Shown here one piece after another: positions 18,801 through 28,284 of a stretch of 64,000 nucleotides of DNA (positions within the stretch are counted from its first letter, which is position 1; every line of letters begins with the position of its first letter). Location: contig NZ_OU659204.1 in assembly GCF_915403165.1 (NCBI RefSeq), positions 3,410,001 to 3,474,000 of the forward strand, read 5' to 3'. The DNA comes from Providencia alcalifaciens. Its GTDB lineage: Bacteria; Pseudomonadota; Gammaproteobacteria; Enterobacterales; Enterobacteriaceae. The notes below the pieces were generated by a model. It saw only the letters and a program-made list of their open reading frames with translations. It ran no database searches and was not told where the DNA came from. The position numbers and the translations under genes were made by a program.

Positions 18801-19096
18801 CTGTTGGTTTACGTGGTGGTTATCCATTCACTGCTGGCAGCATCAACATGGCTCTGAAAGGTGATGTCTCTGCAAGCCACCTGTTTGGCGATAACCGTCC
18901 AGAAGCTCAACTGTACTTGTCTAATTCCGGTGAAGCGACTTTACGTGGTGGAAAACTGGATAACCTATTCGGTGTAGGCTTAGGTGTCGATGCTCAGTTG
19001 AATAAATCAACCACCTTCGGCGTTTCTTACCAAGGTCAGTACAACAGCGATGTGAGTTCTAGTGGTATCAATGCAACACTGAAAGTGAATTTCTAA
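15863..19096 (+). CDS. subtilisin-like (S8) serine protease autotransporter
   Basis: 1077 residues from the ATG after AAAGG; an in-frame TTG at 15839 is less likely. It has a long signal peptide with a basic extension of about 25 residues before the hydrophobic core (to about residue 43). The S8 catalytic triad is complete: Asp89 (VMDSG), His148 (THGTHVTG) and Ser367 (SGTSMAAPH). A passenger-associated repeat (GALVMTGDNTYRGGTTVEQGTL) near residues 545-570 begins a beta-helical stalk. The last ~270 residues are an autotransporter beta-barrel ending in the terminal Phe required for outer-membrane insertion. Relatives include Serratia Ssp and Bordetella SphB1. It should be surface-exposed or released as a protease. 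It is monocistronic with its own terminator. Confidence 0.93.
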   Translation: MNKAHKFASPSRYKNKAAINKNIFQLSIITSALLFSGYTLAYSETGQLGDKNSWESQEYKNDWGLAAMNASSAYALGYHGQGAKIGVMDSGALLSHKELSGSRFHAVKAKGEYGSTGMRYPQEMGGNYEKGQAFDVTGDWIKGVNDTHGTHVTGTVGANRDGNGMHGVAWGSDVYIGNTGATDSNNYGPYQDYQYFYTGWKAMVDDGAQVINNSWGTNTRIINTVKTTGPDGGNTTVHLPADTTQQTEYEYFYFKKVYGDKPSFVDAAYDAVKGTNVVQVFTTGNRDFANPYYRPLYPYFNPQAEKHWIAVAGLKQNAAKTGYELEGMFNEAGNAKWWTVVAPSRYIYSTVVDADGNPGWDTFSGTSMAAPHVTGAMGVLMSRYQSMNALQVRDVMFTTANRYNPDGSLYNNWTSADGVPDDRYGWGTPDLEKGMYGPGQFLGKFEYNLDSTPLDVWTNDISQAALDQREIEDLAWLTDYKNNGIDAGGNYELGDNFVVNDGNPDPASHIVDINDAKKWRQEYYQKRADAIQAKIDAGLYDGTLVKQGQGALVMTGDNTYRGGTTVEQGTLYGFTESFGTADVNVNGGAISVIDHYNDTFTQKGQLTSNQSHKANININDKGTYLVAVGHNANVGNLTLNQGAQLDVAASDVGQLKDVYLNGNTVQGTVNADNLVDSRAKAKALAATPNNAISDDYALFQKDVSVKNNTITGSISKKDDTTLATFANNENGRAIANTLDSNAKGQLFDAVLPMSANDLSSTYQSLGSDMLLNANTASVVNVLGLTRTVKDQAIGVGHGRYANLENSNARMWMTGVGQWGNLDYGYSNMDVDFYAGLVGAEIDVTENTKAGLFFGAGSTKYKAHEYGKIDSNDLHVGLYGVSNIKDVAAVNYGITHTNQDRDAKRTLWVGQTSGFNSTSYDAKITQFFLEGAYTQLNNDKYSIEPYAGFNWLHVSTDSINEQVGNMQFSTKTDNQDIQVGTVGLRGGYPFTAGSINMALKGDVSASHLFGDNRPEAQLYLSNSGEATLRGGKLDNLFGVGLGVDAQLNKSTTFGVSYQGQYNSDVSSSGINATLKVNF

Positions 19097-19119
19097 TCAC
19101 ACTTTGAGTCTGTAAAAAT

Positions 19120-19155
19120 GTTGGGCTCTGTCTTTAAGGAGCCCAACTTTTATTA
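19120..19155 (+). terminator. rho-independent terminator of the autotransporter gene
   Basis: Perfect 9-bp stem GTTGGGCTC / GAGCCCAAC with a 10-nt loop and a following T-rich tract, 23 bp after the stop codon. Confidence 0.88.
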
Positions 19156-19167
19156 TTTTCATCCTGA

Positions 19168-20124
19168 TTAGCGAAGCGCATGAATATCAGAGGGAGATAA
19201 CCCAGTAATTTGGCTAATAATATCGACACTCAAACCTAACTTTAAGCTCATTACAGCTTGCTGTTGCAAGTTTAGTACTATTTGTTGTTGATGGTGTTGA
19301 CGTTCATTCGCTAGTTTTTGTTGACTAATTATTCGTTCCTCTTCCCTTCCTTTTTCCATTCCTTCATTTCTCAATCGCTGTGCAATATTCATCACGGTCT
19401 CCTGATGCTCTTCTGTTCGCTCAACCAACCTTTTTACTATATGGGTATAAGCAGGTGTGTCCATAACGCTAAAGAGGTAATTAATAACCAAAATAACATC
19501 ATCTTGATGATTTTGATTATTGTTGAGTACCTGAACCAATCGTTCCGATAATCCGAATACGTCACCCTGTAGAGATGCATGCTTTAAAACTAACTCCATC
19601 GCAGCGACTTTTCGGTGATTCACAAGTTCATCGTCACTTGCCACTGTGACATCTACTAAAGGCAGTGGATTAAAGTACAAACTATGCGCTAAATCAGGCC
19701 ACTCAAAGCAATCCGTCCATGATTGGGAATAGGGATAAGGGGATTGATTCCCATGATAAAACAGGATGGGAACCACCATCGGCAGGGTTTGGTGCCCTTG
19801 CTGCAAATGTTGATTCATCGCGCAAAATGCATAATGCATCAACCGCCAGCCCATCAACTTATCGGGGGAAGATTGGTGCTCCACTAAAAAGTAAAAATAC
19901 CCTTTACCCTTGAGCGTTTGCACGGAATAGAGCATGTCCGAAAAACGAGAGCGCAGCGTTTTATCCACAAATGAAGCGCTGGCTAACTTCAAGGTATCAA
20001 AATTGCAGAGGTGCTTAATGCGATGAGGAAGATGGACTTCAAAAAAATCCCGCGCATTATCCACTTTGCTCATAAAGCCTTTAAAGGTTGAATCATGAGG
20101 AGCTACAATTGATTGGGTCGCCAT
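19168..20124 (-). CDS. Rpn/YhgA-type recombination-promoting nuclease (putative transposase family)
   Basis: 318 residues. The N-terminus HDSTFKGFMS and the core blocks FSDMLYSV and FYFLVEHQSSPDKLM are the hallmark of the Rpn (YhgA-like) PD-(D/E)XK nuclease family, whose E. coli members cut DNA and stimulate RecA-independent recombination. The catalytic Asp and Glu-x-Gln of the motif are present. The C-terminus (residues about 245-318) is a Gln-rich helical tail. The protein is full length and intact. It is convergent with the autotransporter and stands alone. No flanking inverted repeats were found, so it is not part of a visible insertion sequence. Confidence 0.88.
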   Translation of the reverse strand: MATQSIVAPHDSTFKGFMSKVDNARDFFEVHLPHRIKHLCNFDTLKLASASFVDKTLRSRFSDMLYSVQTLKGKGYFYFLVEHQSSPDKLMGWRLMHYAFCAMNQHLQQGHQTLPMVVPILFYHGNQSPYPYSQSWTDCFEWPDLAHSLYFNPLPLVDVTVASDDELVNHRKVAAMELVLKHASLQGDVFGLSERLVQVLNNNQNHQDDVILVINYLFSVMDTPAYTHIVKRLVERTEEHQETVMNIAQRLRNEGMEKGREEERIISQQKLANERQHHQQQIVLNLQQQAVMSLKLGLSVDIISQITGLSPSDIHALR

Positions 20125-20267
20125 CTTGGCCTCATCTTGGTTCGGAAGATGACGAGATACTAACCAATATTTTGGGGAGCGTGAGAAAAAGTTAGTCCTA
20201 ATTAACGAGAATGACTTGACAGTCTAACTCATTACTTTTAATCGAATTATTTACTTTTTTAGCCACA

Positions 20268-20305
20268 AAAAAACACCTTAATCAGCGTATTGCTCATTGA
20301 GGTGT
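20268..20305 (-). terminator. rho-independent terminator of the ugp operon
   Basis: On the minus strand, stem ACACCTCAAT / ATTAAGGTGT (one mismatch) is followed by TTTTTTT. It is located just beyond the ugpQ stop codon. Confidence 0.8.
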
Positions 20306-20331
20306 CATTCAAAATAAAAAGATTTTTTAAT

Positions 20332-21075
20332 TTACTCTGCGGGGAAATTTGGACCGATTAAATCAATACGATCAGTACAAATTGCATTAACGCCCCACTC
20401 TAATAATAATTTCGCTCGTTCGGGGTCATTCACTGTATACACCAGAATATATAAGCCCGCTTGCTTCAATTGTTCGACCCGAGCTTTATCCAATAAGAGA
20501 TGGTCTAAATGGATAGAGACACAGCCTAAACGTGTTGTCAGTTCACGCCAATCCTCGCGCCACTCCTCCAGTAATAAACCGCGTGGCAATTCAGGTGCTG
20601 CGGCTTGAGCCGCTGCAAGGGATTCAATGGAAAATGAAGAAAGTAACGGTGCAGTTTGTCCTTGCCAGAGTTGGCGAGCCGCTAATGCCACCACGGTTCC
20701 TGTCTCCGTCTCCAAGCCAGTGGTTGGCTTAATTTCAATATTCGCCATCATGCGATGTTGTTGGCAACGCTCAGCCACTTGCGATAATAGCGGCAAATGC
20801 TCGTTGGCAAATTCTTGGCTATACCAGCTTCCGGCATCAATATTGACTAACTGGCTCCAGTCAAAATCCCCTGCAACCCCATGCCCATTACTCGTGCGCT
20901 CAAGGGTATCATCATGTAGAAGGAAAATTTGACCATCACGGGATAATTTGGCATCAAACTCAATCATGGTGTGACCATATTTTGCCCCAACATCAATCGC
21001 TGCAAGGGTATTTTCAGGGGCTAATTTACCGCCACCACGATGGGCGACAATGTTAGGATAAGGCCAAAGATTCAT
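20332..21075 (-). CDS. ugpQ: cytosolic glycerophosphodiester phosphodiesterase
   Basis: 247 residues with the GDPD motifs [16 protein letters not shown] and [23 protein letters not shown], including the metal-binding Glu and Asp and the catalytic His pair. No signal peptide is present, matching cytosolic UgpQ rather than periplasmic GlpQ. It hydrolyses glycerophosphodiesters entering through UgpBAEC to sn-glycerol-3-phosphate and alcohol. It overlaps ugpC by 4 bp and is the last gene of the Pho-controlled operon. Confidence 0.95.
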   Translation of the reverse strand: MNLWPYPNIVAHRGGGKLAPENTLAAIDVGAKYGHTMIEFDAKLSRDGQIFLLHDDTLERTSNGHGVAGDFDWSQLVNIDAGSWYSQEFANEHLPLLSQVAERCQQHRMMANIEIKPTTGLETETGTVVALAARQLWQGQTAPLLSSFSIESLAAAQAAAPELPRGLLLEEWREDWRELTTRLGCVSIHLDHLLLDKARVEQLKQAGLYILVYTVNDPERAKLLLEWGVNAICTDRIDLIGPNFPAE

Positions 21076-22142
21076 AAACGATGTCCATATTGAGTATCAA
21101 AAAAATGCTGATGAGCTTCAGGAAGATGAAGCCATAACGTGGAACCAATCTGAGGGCGATGCTCGTGCCCAAGGCGCACAATCACTTTTTGCCCTGCCCA
21201 CTGGCCATGCGCTAAATTATCAGCGCCTAACATTTCAAGGGTCTCTACTACCAGCGGGATCCCCCCGGATGATTCAGAGCCTAATTGTAAATGTTCCGGT
21301 CGAATACCTAACGTTAGCGCATGCCTTACCCACTGTAAATACGTTCTACCTAACGGTAATTGCATTCCGCCGCCAAGTTCAAAGCAAGCACCATCCGAAC
21401 TCAGTTTTCCTTCCAGCAAATTCATGGCAGGAGAGCCAATAAAACTCGCGACAAAACGGCTGGCAGGACGCTCGTACACTTCAACTGGGGAGCCAATCTG
21501 TTCCGCAACGCCTTTATTCATCACCATCACTCGCTGCGCCAAGGTCATCGCTTCCACCTGATCGTGAGTCACATACAAGCTGGTTGTTTTTAAGCGACGA
21601 TGGAGCTGTTGTAGTTCAAGACGCATCTGTACCCGCAATTTTGCATCGAGGTTAGAAAGCGGTTCATCAAATAAGAATACGGCAGGGTCACGCACAATGG
21701 CGCGTCCCATTGCCACCCGCTGACGTTGCCCACCGGAAAGCTCTCTCGGTTGGCGTTTTAATAATCCATCAAGCTCTAAAATTCGTGCCGCATCCGCTAC
21801 TTTTTGACGAATAATCTCTTTACCTAATCCGCGAATTTTTAGCCCCCATCCCATATTTTCTTCAACACTCATATGAGGATAAAGAGCATAATTTTGGAAT
21901 ACCATCGCAATGCCACGCTCTTTGGGTTCTAGATGCGTGACTCGCTTTCGGTCAATCCAAATATCCCCGCTCGTCACTTCTTCTAGCCCTGCCACCATAC
22001 GTAATAGCGTGGATTTACCACACCCTGAAGGCCCGACCATCACGATAAATTCGCCATCCGCCACATCCACTGTAAGCGGCTTGATCACTTGATTTTTTCC
22101 GTCCCAACTTTTAGTGACGGCTTGAAGTTTTAATTCTGCCAT
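21072..22142 (-). CDS. ugpC: sn-glycerol-3-phosphate ABC transporter ATPase
   Basis: 356 residues. Walker A is GPSGCGKS, the signature LSGGQRQRV and Walker [12 protein letters not shown]; a C-terminal TOBE/regulatory region typical of MalK/UgpC proteins follows. All catalytic residues are intact. It powers the UgpAE permease. The gene is 2 bp from ugpE and overlaps ugpQ by 4 bp. UgpC-family ATPases can be inhibited by internal phosphate in E. coli; this cannot be judged here. Confidence 0.95.
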   Translation of the reverse strand: MAELKLQAVTKSWDGKNQVIKPLTVDVADGEFIVMVGPSGCGKSTLLRMVAGLEEVTSGDIWIDRKRVTHLEPKERGIAMVFQNYALYPHMSVEENMGWGLKIRGLGKEIIRQKVADAARILELDGLLKRQPRELSGGQRQRVAMGRAIVRDPAVFLFDEPLSNLDAKLRVQMRLELQQLHRRLKTTSLYVTHDQVEAMTLAQRVMVMNKGVAEQIGSPVEVYERPASRFVASFIGSPAMNLLEGKLSSDGACFELGGGMQLPLGRTYLQWVRHALTLGIRPEHLQLGSESSGGIPLVVETLEMLGADNLAHGQWAGQKVIVRLGHEHRPQIGSTLWLHLPEAHQHFFDTQYGHRL

Positions 22143-22144
22143 GG

Positions 22145-22990
22145 TTATTTCTCACTATCGACCAAGCCACGCACAAACGCCCTCTGCATAGCTAATACCA
22201 CAAGAATCGGTGGAATAAGCGTGAGCAACATTGCCGCCATCACTTGATTCCATTGAGTCGTACCTTCACCCGATGCGATCATGCCTTTTATACCCGCAAC
22301 TGCGGTTCCTAAGCTGGGATCTGCAACGATCAAGATCGGCCACAAATATTGGTTCCAACCATAAATAAACGTGATCACAAACAACGCCGCTAAGTTTGTT
22401 TTGGACAACGGCAACACAATGTCGATGAAAAATCGCATTGGTGAAGCACCATCAATACGTGCCGCCTCTATCAGTTCATCCGGCAACGTCATAAAAAATT
22501 GGCGAAATAAAAAGGTCGCCGTAGCAGATGCCATCAACGGCAAAGTTAGCCCTGCGTAACTATCCACCATGTTTAAGTTAGAAATCACCTCTACCGTGGG
22601 AAAAATTCGCACTTCGACAGGCAACATTAACGTGATGAAAATCATCCAAAAAAACAGGCTACGGCACGGAAAACGGAACCAAACGATGGCAAATGCCGAT
22701 AACATCGAAATCGTGATTTTTCCAATCGCTATCACCAACGCCATAATGGTGCTGTTCACTAACATCAACCAAAATGGAGCGCTGTTCGCTGCCACGCCGT
22801 TATTCCAAATATGAAGGATGTTTTCCCATAAATGAGAACCGGGTATCAAGGTAATGGGGGTATCAAAAACCGCTTTATCATCAAGTGTCGCGGCAACAAA
22901 GGCCACATACAGCGGAAATAAAATCACTAAAATCCCCATCGCCAGCATTGAATGACTGAATACGCTCAGCCCACGATTTTTCTCAATCAT
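22145..22990 (-). CDS. ugpE: sn-glycerol-3-phosphate ABC transporter permease
   Basis: 281 residues, six predicted membrane helices, with the inner-membrane ABC permease EAA loop ([14 protein letters not shown]). It matches UgpE in length and in conserved blocks such as LVNSTIMAL and [11 protein letters not shown]. It pairs with UgpA and overlaps ugpA by 4 bp. No abnormality was seen. Confidence 0.94.
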   Translation of the reverse strand: MIEKNRGLSVFSHSMLAMGILVILFPLYVAFVAATLDDKAVFDTPITLIPGSHLWENILHIWNNGVAANSAPFWLMLVNSTIMALVIAIGKITISMLSAFAIVWFRFPCRSLFFWMIFITLMLPVEVRIFPTVEVISNLNMVDSYAGLTLPLMASATATFLFRQFFMTLPDELIEAARIDGASPMRFFIDIVLPLSKTNLAALFVITFIYGWNQYLWPILIVADPSLGTAVAGIKGMIASGEGTTQWNQVMAAMLLTLIPPILVVLAMQRAFVRGLVDSEK

Positions 22991-23874
22991 TGGTAACGTA
23001 CCTTACGCTCGATAAAACGGAATTGAATCACCGTGAGGATGATCACCAAGCCCATTAAAATCACGGATTGCGCTGCGGATGAAGAGAGGTCGAGCCCTGA
23101 AAAACCTTCACGGTAAATCTTATAAATCAGCGTCGTCGTCGCTTGTACTGGCCCCCCACCCGTTGCCGCATCAATTACCGGGAAAGTATCAAAGAAGGCA
23201 TACACCAAATTCACTACCAGTAAAAAGAAACTCACGGGGGTAATCAGTGGTAATGAGATCTTAAAAAAGCGTCTGATCGGGCCTGCGCCATCGATAGCCG
23301 CAGCCTCCATTAAAGAGCGGGGAATTGACTGCAATGCCGCAAAGAAAAATAAAAAGTTATAGCTAATTTGCTTCCAAACTGAGGCTAAGACGACTAAAAA
23401 CATCGCCTGACCGCTATTTTGTGCATGGTTCCAGTCATAGCCAATGGATTCCAAACCATAAGTTATCAATCCTCTACCGGGGCTAAATAAAAACATCCAT
23501 AAAACCGCCGCAACAGCAGGGGCTACCGCATAAGGTAGCAATATAAGAGTTTGATAAAAACGGCTTCCTCGGATCACATAGTCAACCAATGCAGCCAAAA
23601 AAAGGGAGATCAGTAGACCACTTCCCGCCACCCAAGCACTAAAAATCATCGTGGTATAGAAAGAGTCTACATAGTAGCTATCACTGAAGAGTTGAGTGAA
23701 GTTTTCTAACCCCACAAATTCACTGGATAAACCAAAAGGATCAATACTTTGTAATGAATACCAGAGCGCTTGCCCAGCAGGCAAAATAAAGAAAATCACC
23801 GTAATAATGAGCTGTGGCAGTACTAGCGCGTAAGGTAACCAGCGGGAGCGAAATACGGGACGAGATGATGACAT
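22987..23874 (-). CDS. ugpA: sn-glycerol-3-phosphate ABC transporter permease
   Basis: 295 residues from the Met of [15 protein letters not shown], the conserved UgpA N-terminus; two codons upstream another Met is possible. The EAA loop [15 protein letters not shown] and the family block [20 protein letters not shown] are very strongly conserved with E. coli UgpA. Six membrane helices. It lies 68 bp downstream of ugpB, with a perfect hairpin in between that probably lowers its expression relative to the binding protein. Confidence 0.95.
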   Translation of the reverse strand: MSSSRPVFRSRWLPYALVLPQLIITVIFFILPAGQALWYSLQSIDPFGLSSEFVGLENFTQLFSDSYYVDSFYTTMIFSAWVAGSGLLISLFLAALVDYVIRGSRFYQTLILLPYAVAPAVAAVLWMFLFSPGRGLITYGLESIGYDWNHAQNSGQAMFLVVLASVWKQISYNFLFFFAALQSIPRSLMEAAAIDGAGPIRRFFKISLPLITPVSFFLLVVNLVYAFFDTFPVIDAATGGGPVQATTTLIYKIYREGFSGLDLSSSAAQSVILMGLVIILTVIQFRFIERKVRYQ

Positions 23875-23904
23875 AAGCAACCCAATAAATCAGATGTGAT
23901 GCAG

Positions 23905-23932
23905 CGCCCCTCTTAATTCCACAAGAGGGGCG
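23905..23932 (-). promoter_or_regulatory. intercistronic hairpin between ugpB and ugpA
   Basis: Perfect 10-bp stem CGCCCCTCTT / AAGAGGGGCG with an 8-nt loop, inside the ugpB-ugpA gap. There is no T-run, which fits an mRNA stabiliser protecting the ugpB message or an attenuator rather than a full terminator. Confidence 0.7.
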
Positions 23933-23942
23933 AAAGAACTCA

Positions 23943-25256
23943 TTACTGAGTGGATTTTTCGAAACGGCGCAGTAATTGGTTACCACGCTCAACAGAGGCA
24001 TCAAGTGCTTGTTGTGGGGTCTTTTTACCTGACCATACGGATTCCAGCTCTTCATCCACGATAGTGCGAATTTGCGGCATATTGCCTAAGCGTAATCCTT
24101 TGGTATAAGGCAATGGCGCTTTATTTAACATTTGACGAGTCGCAATATCCGCCCCTGGGTTTTTGTCATAAAAGCCGGATTTTTTGGTTAACTCATACGC
24201 TGCTGTTGTAATGGGTAAATATCCTGTATTTTGATGCCATTTTGCAGCATTTTCAGGTTCAGCTAAGAATTTCATAAATTCCGCAACACCTTTATAAGTC
24301 TCAGGATCTTTACCACCCATCACCCACAAGCTTGCACCACCAATGATGGCATTTTGTGGTGCCGTTGGAATTTGTGCATCGTAAGGCATCATGCCAACAC
24401 CAAAATCAAACTTAGCATGCTTGCGAATGTTCGCCAGAGAACCGGAGGAACCAGTAATAATGGCACAATCCCCGTTATAGAATTTCTCTGTTGGCTCATC
24501 TTTACGTCCTAAGTAAGTGAACGTACCTTTCTTATTCATCTCTTGCAGCTGCTCAATGTGCCTTACGTGATCTGGGGTATTAAACTCCAGCACGGCATCA
24601 GCGCCGTCAAAGCCATTATTCTTCGATGCGACAGGCAACCCGTTCCATGCACTAAAGTTTTCAATTTGTATCCAGCCCTGCCAACCACTGGCATAGCCAC
24701 ATTTCATTCCTGATTCACGCAGTTTTTCAGTATATTGGGCAAGATCCTGCCATGTTTTTGGCGGGGTCTCTGGATTTAAACCGGCTTTTTTGAAGGCTTC
24801 TTTATTGTAATAAAGTACGGGGGTGGAGCTATTGAAAGGCTGAGATAGCAAATGCCCTGTTTTCGCATCACTGTAGTAACCCGAAACGGTAGGCACAAAC
24901 TGAGATTCATCAAAATCAATTCCAGCTTCTTGGAAAACTTCGTAGACAGGTTTGATGGCTTTGGATGACATCATCGTCGCAGTACCGACTTCATAAACCT
25001 GCAGTATCGCAGGCGCATTGCCAGAACGAAATGCCGCAATCCCCGCAGCGAGGCTTTGCTCGTAGTTCCCTTTATAAGTGGGAACCACTTTATAATCTGG
25101 GTGAGTTTCATTAAAACGAGTGACAAGGTCATTCACTTCTTCGCCAAGCTGACCTTCCATTGAATGCCAGAATGGGACTGTGGTGACTGCCATTCCTTGA
25201 CTGCTAAAAGCCATGCCTAACATCATTGCTAAAGCAGACTGTTTGATAGATGCCAT
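23943..25256 (-). CDS. ugpB: periplasmic sn-glycerol-3-phosphate binding protein
   Basis: 437 residues with a Sec signal peptide (cleavage near [12 protein letters not shown]). UgpB blocks are present: [32 protein letters not shown] and GASLWVMGG. It captures glycerol-3-phosphate and glycerophosphodiesters in the periplasm. First gene of ugpBAECQ, preceded by AGAGAG and, about 105-180 bp upstream, by an array of Pho-box units. Regulation by PhoB under phosphate starvation is therefore expected. Confidence 0.96.
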   Translation of the reverse strand: MASIKQSALAMMLGMAFSSQGMAVTTVPFWHSMEGQLGEEVNDLVTRFNETHPDYKVVPTYKGNYEQSLAAGIAAFRSGNAPAILQVYEVGTATMMSSKAIKPVYEVFQEAGIDFDESQFVPTVSGYYSDAKTGHLLSQPFNSSTPVLYYNKEAFKKAGLNPETPPKTWQDLAQYTEKLRESGMKCGYASGWQGWIQIENFSAWNGLPVASKNNGFDGADAVLEFNTPDHVRHIEQLQEMNKKGTFTYLGRKDEPTEKFYNGDCAIITGSSGSLANIRKHAKFDFGVGMMPYDAQIPTAPQNAIIGGASLWVMGGKDPETYKGVAEFMKFLAEPENAAKWHQNTGYLPITTAAYELTKKSGFYDKNPGADIATRQMLNKAPLPYTKGLRLGNMPQIRTIVDEELESVWSGKKTPQQALDASVERGNQLLRRFEKSTQ

Positions 25257-25360
25257 GCCAATTCTCTCTTTTATTATGACTGAAGTTTATCCGCTGAGAT
25301 TTACACTAAAATGTGCGAATTCACGCAGTTTATGTTCGAGAGAGAATTTATCACCGAGAA

Positions 25361-25433
25361 ATGACAGAAATATCGCCAACACATGACAGATTAATGACGG
25401 CCATATCTCTAGCAAATGACGCTTACATGACAA
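25361..25433 (-). promoter_or_regulatory. tandem Pho boxes (PhoB sites) of the ugp promoter
   Basis: Read on the minus strand, this stretch holds two Pho boxes of 7-4-7 form. One is CGTCAT-type, TAAT, CTGTCAT (plus 25383-25400); the other is TTGTCAT, GTAA, GCGTCAT (plus 25416-25433). A further CTGTCAT unit lies at 25361-25367. Units fall on an 11-bp ladder (25361, 25383, 25394, 25416, 25427), with weaker copies at 25372 and 25405. Confidence 0.85.
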
Positions 25434-25835
25434 TCGACGTGTTTTATTTTCACGATATATCGAAAATAAACAATCAAATTAATTTAAATAATAAATTCTT
25501 GATTATTGAAATATGATTAAATAACAAAAAATAGGAAACATGAATAAAAGAGTAAAAACAGATGCCAGAAATAATTTTGCAGAAACTGTCATTCTATACA
25601 TATTATCCACCTTGTTTTTTATTAAAAAAAGCAAATAAAAATAAAATTGAAAACAAGTCTATTATCGACATGGCAATTTAAACAAACTTAATTTCAAAAT
25701 TAATTTTAGGATAACATTAAGATAATAACAAATATTTAATACTATAAATCCAATAAACTAATAATAACCCATAAAATAAACCATCTTATGATTATCACTT
25801 TATGGCCAATTTAAAATACACATCAGAAAATAGTG
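25434..25835. other. AT-rich intergenic region between ugpB and the AbgT-type gene
   Basis: About 400 bp of very AT-rich sequence. No gene, RNA or further operator could be supported. Small open frames here have no ribosome site or composition suggesting coding. Confidence 0.5.
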
Positions 25836-25863
25836 AAGGGTAAATAAAAATCTATTTACCCTT
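25836..25863 (-). terminator. hairpin after the AbgT-type gene
   Basis: Perfect 11-bp stem AAGGGTAAATA / TATTTACCCTT with a 6-nt loop, 17 bp beyond the stop codon of the minus-strand transporter. There is only a weak T-rich tail. Confidence 0.65.
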
Positions 25864-25880
25864 ATAAACTCATTATTAGA

Positions 25881-27452
25881 TTAACTTCCTGGAGTAAAAT
25901 AAATTGGTGATCCCGGCCCTACCGGTAGCCCCAAAATAAATACCCAGATAATAAAGAACAGAGACCAACCAATAAAGAAAATAATCGAGTATGGCAACAT
26001 CATTGAAACCAAGGTACCAATCCCTGCATCTTTCTTATATTTGACGACTATTGCCATAATTAAGCCAAAATAGCTCATCATTGGTGTAATAATATTGGTC
26101 ACTGAATCACCAATACGATAAGCCGCTTGGATAGTTTCTGGGGAATAGCCTGCCAACATTAACATTGGAACAAATATCGGTGCTGTCACAGCCCATTGAG
26201 CGGAAGCAGAGCCGATCATCAGGTTAATAAAGGCGCATATCAGAATAAAGCCAACAAATAATATTCCACCATGTAGGTCAATACTATTTAAGAAATTAGC
26301 GCCTTTGACGGCAATAACTTGCCCAATGTTGGTCCAACCAAAAAATGCAACGAACTGTGCTGCAAAGAAAATGATGACTAAATAGAGACCCAAGGTACTC
26401 ATTGCGCTTGCCATCGCATCAACCACATCTTTATCACTGCGCATGGTTTTTGCAATATAGCCGTAAACAATCCCTGGAACCGCAAAGAAAATAAAGATAA
26501 ACACCACGATTGCTTTTAAGAAAGGTGAATTACTCACTAACCCCGTTTCTTGGTTACGTAAAATCCCACTTTCAGGCACCACCATTAAGGCTAATATTGC
26601 TGCTAATCCCCAAAAAGTCACCGATGCCCAGAACAACGCTTTTTTCTCAAGCGGCGTCACCTCGGCTGAGGCTCGGAGTTTATCTTCATCTTCATCAACA
26701 CCACCGCCCTGATAAGGACCTAACTGCGGCTCAACAATTTTCTCTGTGATGAAATAACCCAAGATAGTGATCAAGAAGGTACTGACAAACATAAAGTACC
26801 AGTTGGCCTCCGCCCCAACGATATAGGTAGGATCAATAATTCGAGCCGCTTGCTGAGTGATCCCTGACAGTAACGGATCCACTGTTCCTAATAGTAAGTT
26901 CGCTGAATATCCACCGGATACCCCTGCAAATGCGGCAGCAAGCCCAGCTAATGGATGACGACCTAATGAATGGAAAATAATCGCAGCCAGCGGAATCAGT
27001 ACCACATACCCGAGCTCTGCCGCGGTATTAGACATAATCCCAGCAAAAACAATCGCAACGGTAGTTAATTTACGTGGTGCTTTGATAACAATCAGACGCA
27101 TTGCCGCAGATAATAAACCGGCACGTTCTGCGATCCCAACCCCTAAAAGAGCAACTAATACCGTGCCAAGAGGTGCGAACCCAGTAAAATTGGTGACCAC
27201 ATTAGACAGAATTTTACGGATGCCTTCAGCATCTAGCAGGCTAACAATATGAATGATTCCGTCTTCAGCACGACCTTTTGCACCCTCAGGGCGAGGGTCC
27301 GGTACACTAATACCAAAATACTGACCAACGGCGGAAGAGACTAATAAAATCCCAATTAAAATAATGAATAGAATAACAGGATGTGGCAGAGCATTTCCCA
27401 GCCATTCAACCGTTCGTAAAAAACGGCTACCCTCTTGTCTTTTTTGTTCCAT
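25881..27452 (-). CDS. AbgT-family transporter
   Basis: 523 residues, about 12 hydrophobic segments. N-terminal GNALPHPVILFIILI and the inner repeats (GFAPLGTVLVALLGVGIAE, SASAQWAVTAPIFVPML, DSVTNIITPMMSYFGLI) are the signature of the AbgT family. Members carry p-aminobenzoyl-glutamate in (E. coli AbgT) or export sulfonamides and folate precursors (MtrF, YdaH). No abgAB hydrolase genes lie beside it, so the folate-scavenging assignment is not supported by context. It stands alone, with a hairpin after it and a long AT-rich gap before it. Confidence 0.9.
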   Translation of the reverse strand: MEQKRQEGSRFLRTVEWLGNALPHPVILFIILIGILLVSSAVGQYFGISVPDPRPEGAKGRAEDGIIHIVSLLDAEGIRKILSNVVTNFTGFAPLGTVLVALLGVGIAERAGLLSAAMRLIVIKAPRKLTTVAIVFAGIMSNTAAELGYVVLIPLAAIIFHSLGRHPLAGLAAAFAGVSGGYSANLLLGTVDPLLSGITQQAARIIDPTYIVGAEANWYFMFVSTFLITILGYFITEKIVEPQLGPYQGGGVDEDEDKLRASAEVTPLEKKALFWASVTFWGLAAILALMVVPESGILRNQETGLVSNSPFLKAIVVFIFIFFAVPGIVYGYIAKTMRSDKDVVDAMASAMSTLGLYLVIIFFAAQFVAFFGWTNIGQVIAVKGANFLNSIDLHGGILFVGFILICAFINLMIGSASAQWAVTAPIFVPMLMLAGYSPETIQAAYRIGDSVTNIITPMMSYFGLIMAIVVKYKKDAGIGTLVSMMLPYSIIFFIGWSLFFIIWVFILGLPVGPGSPIYFTPGS

Positions 27453-27908
27453 GAATTCTCCTTATAAACAAGAGAAATGAACATTACACAATGTTTTTCT
27501 CTTCACCTAATTACAAGCATATAATTTCAAACCAACAAATTTGATACAAATTGAATACATTAACCAACAATCAACATACCGATAGTAAAAACCCAATATT
27601 TACTTTGTTAAATTTAATTTATGTTAACAACTAGAGCCAAAAAAATAAATATCATTAAATACAAAAAATGTGGTCAAGTTAACAATTTAATCACATTAAG
27701 TAGTCATTTTTTATTGTTTTTAACTGTATAGATATCAAATTTTGTCAGTTTTATTTTATTTAACTCGCCTAATGCTTGTTTTTACAATTACAATAAATTT
27801 GAGTTAAATAAAACAAACTAAAATATCAATTAGCCTGATTAATGTACGTTTTTAATCTAGATTAATCAGCGCTATAATCGACGTCTATTCACTACAGAGC
27901 GAACCATA
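27453..27908. other. divergent AT-rich intergenic region
   Basis: 456 bp between two divergent genes, presumably holding both promoters. It is very AT-rich with several TTAA runs. No operator was recognised confidently and no small gene is supported. Confidence 0.45.
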
Positions 27909-28277
27909 ATGTCTGTCATTGATCTTTGGGCAGAGCGTCATATTCAAGACGCTTTAAATAAAGGGGAGTTATCCAATCTCAACGGTGAAGGGAAGCCTTT
28001 ACAGCTTGATGATGACAGCCAAGTTCCTGAAGAATTAAGAGCCAGCTATCGTATTCTTAAAAATTCTGGGTATCTGCCGCCTGAACTACAACAAAAAAAA
28101 GAAGCGTTGAATTTATGCCATATGCTGCAACAACTCTCTGCCGATGATCCCAATCGTGTTGCCATCAGTAAGCAATTGGCATTACTTGAGCTAAAACTCA
28201 AGCAAGCAAATATCAATACCGACTTTTTATATGGCGAATACGCAGTGACAATTTCAGAATATTTAGAGTCTAAATAG
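27909..28277 (+). CDS. DUF1992 / DnaJ-like conserved small protein
   Basis: 122 residues. The opening MSVIDLWAERHIQDALNKGEL and the block LNGEGKPLQLDDD are characteristic of the DUF1992 family (conserved domain shared with DNAJC28), a widespread cytosolic protein of unknown function. It has no signal or membrane segment and is mainly helical. ATG is preceded by GAGCGA. It stops 7 bp before the convergent AraC-type gene. Confidence 0.85.
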   Translation: MSVIDLWAERHIQDALNKGELSNLNGEGKPLQLDDDSQVPEELRASYRILKNSGYLPPELQQKKEALNLCHMLQQLSADDPNRVAISKQLALLELKLKQANINTDFLYGEYAVTISEYLESK

Positions 28278-28284
28278 CGAAGAA

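Noticed and set aside
19168..20124. Insertion sequence around the Rpn/YhgA-type gene
   Set aside because: No terminal inverted repeats or target duplications were seen; Rpn proteins are usually stand-alone nucleases.
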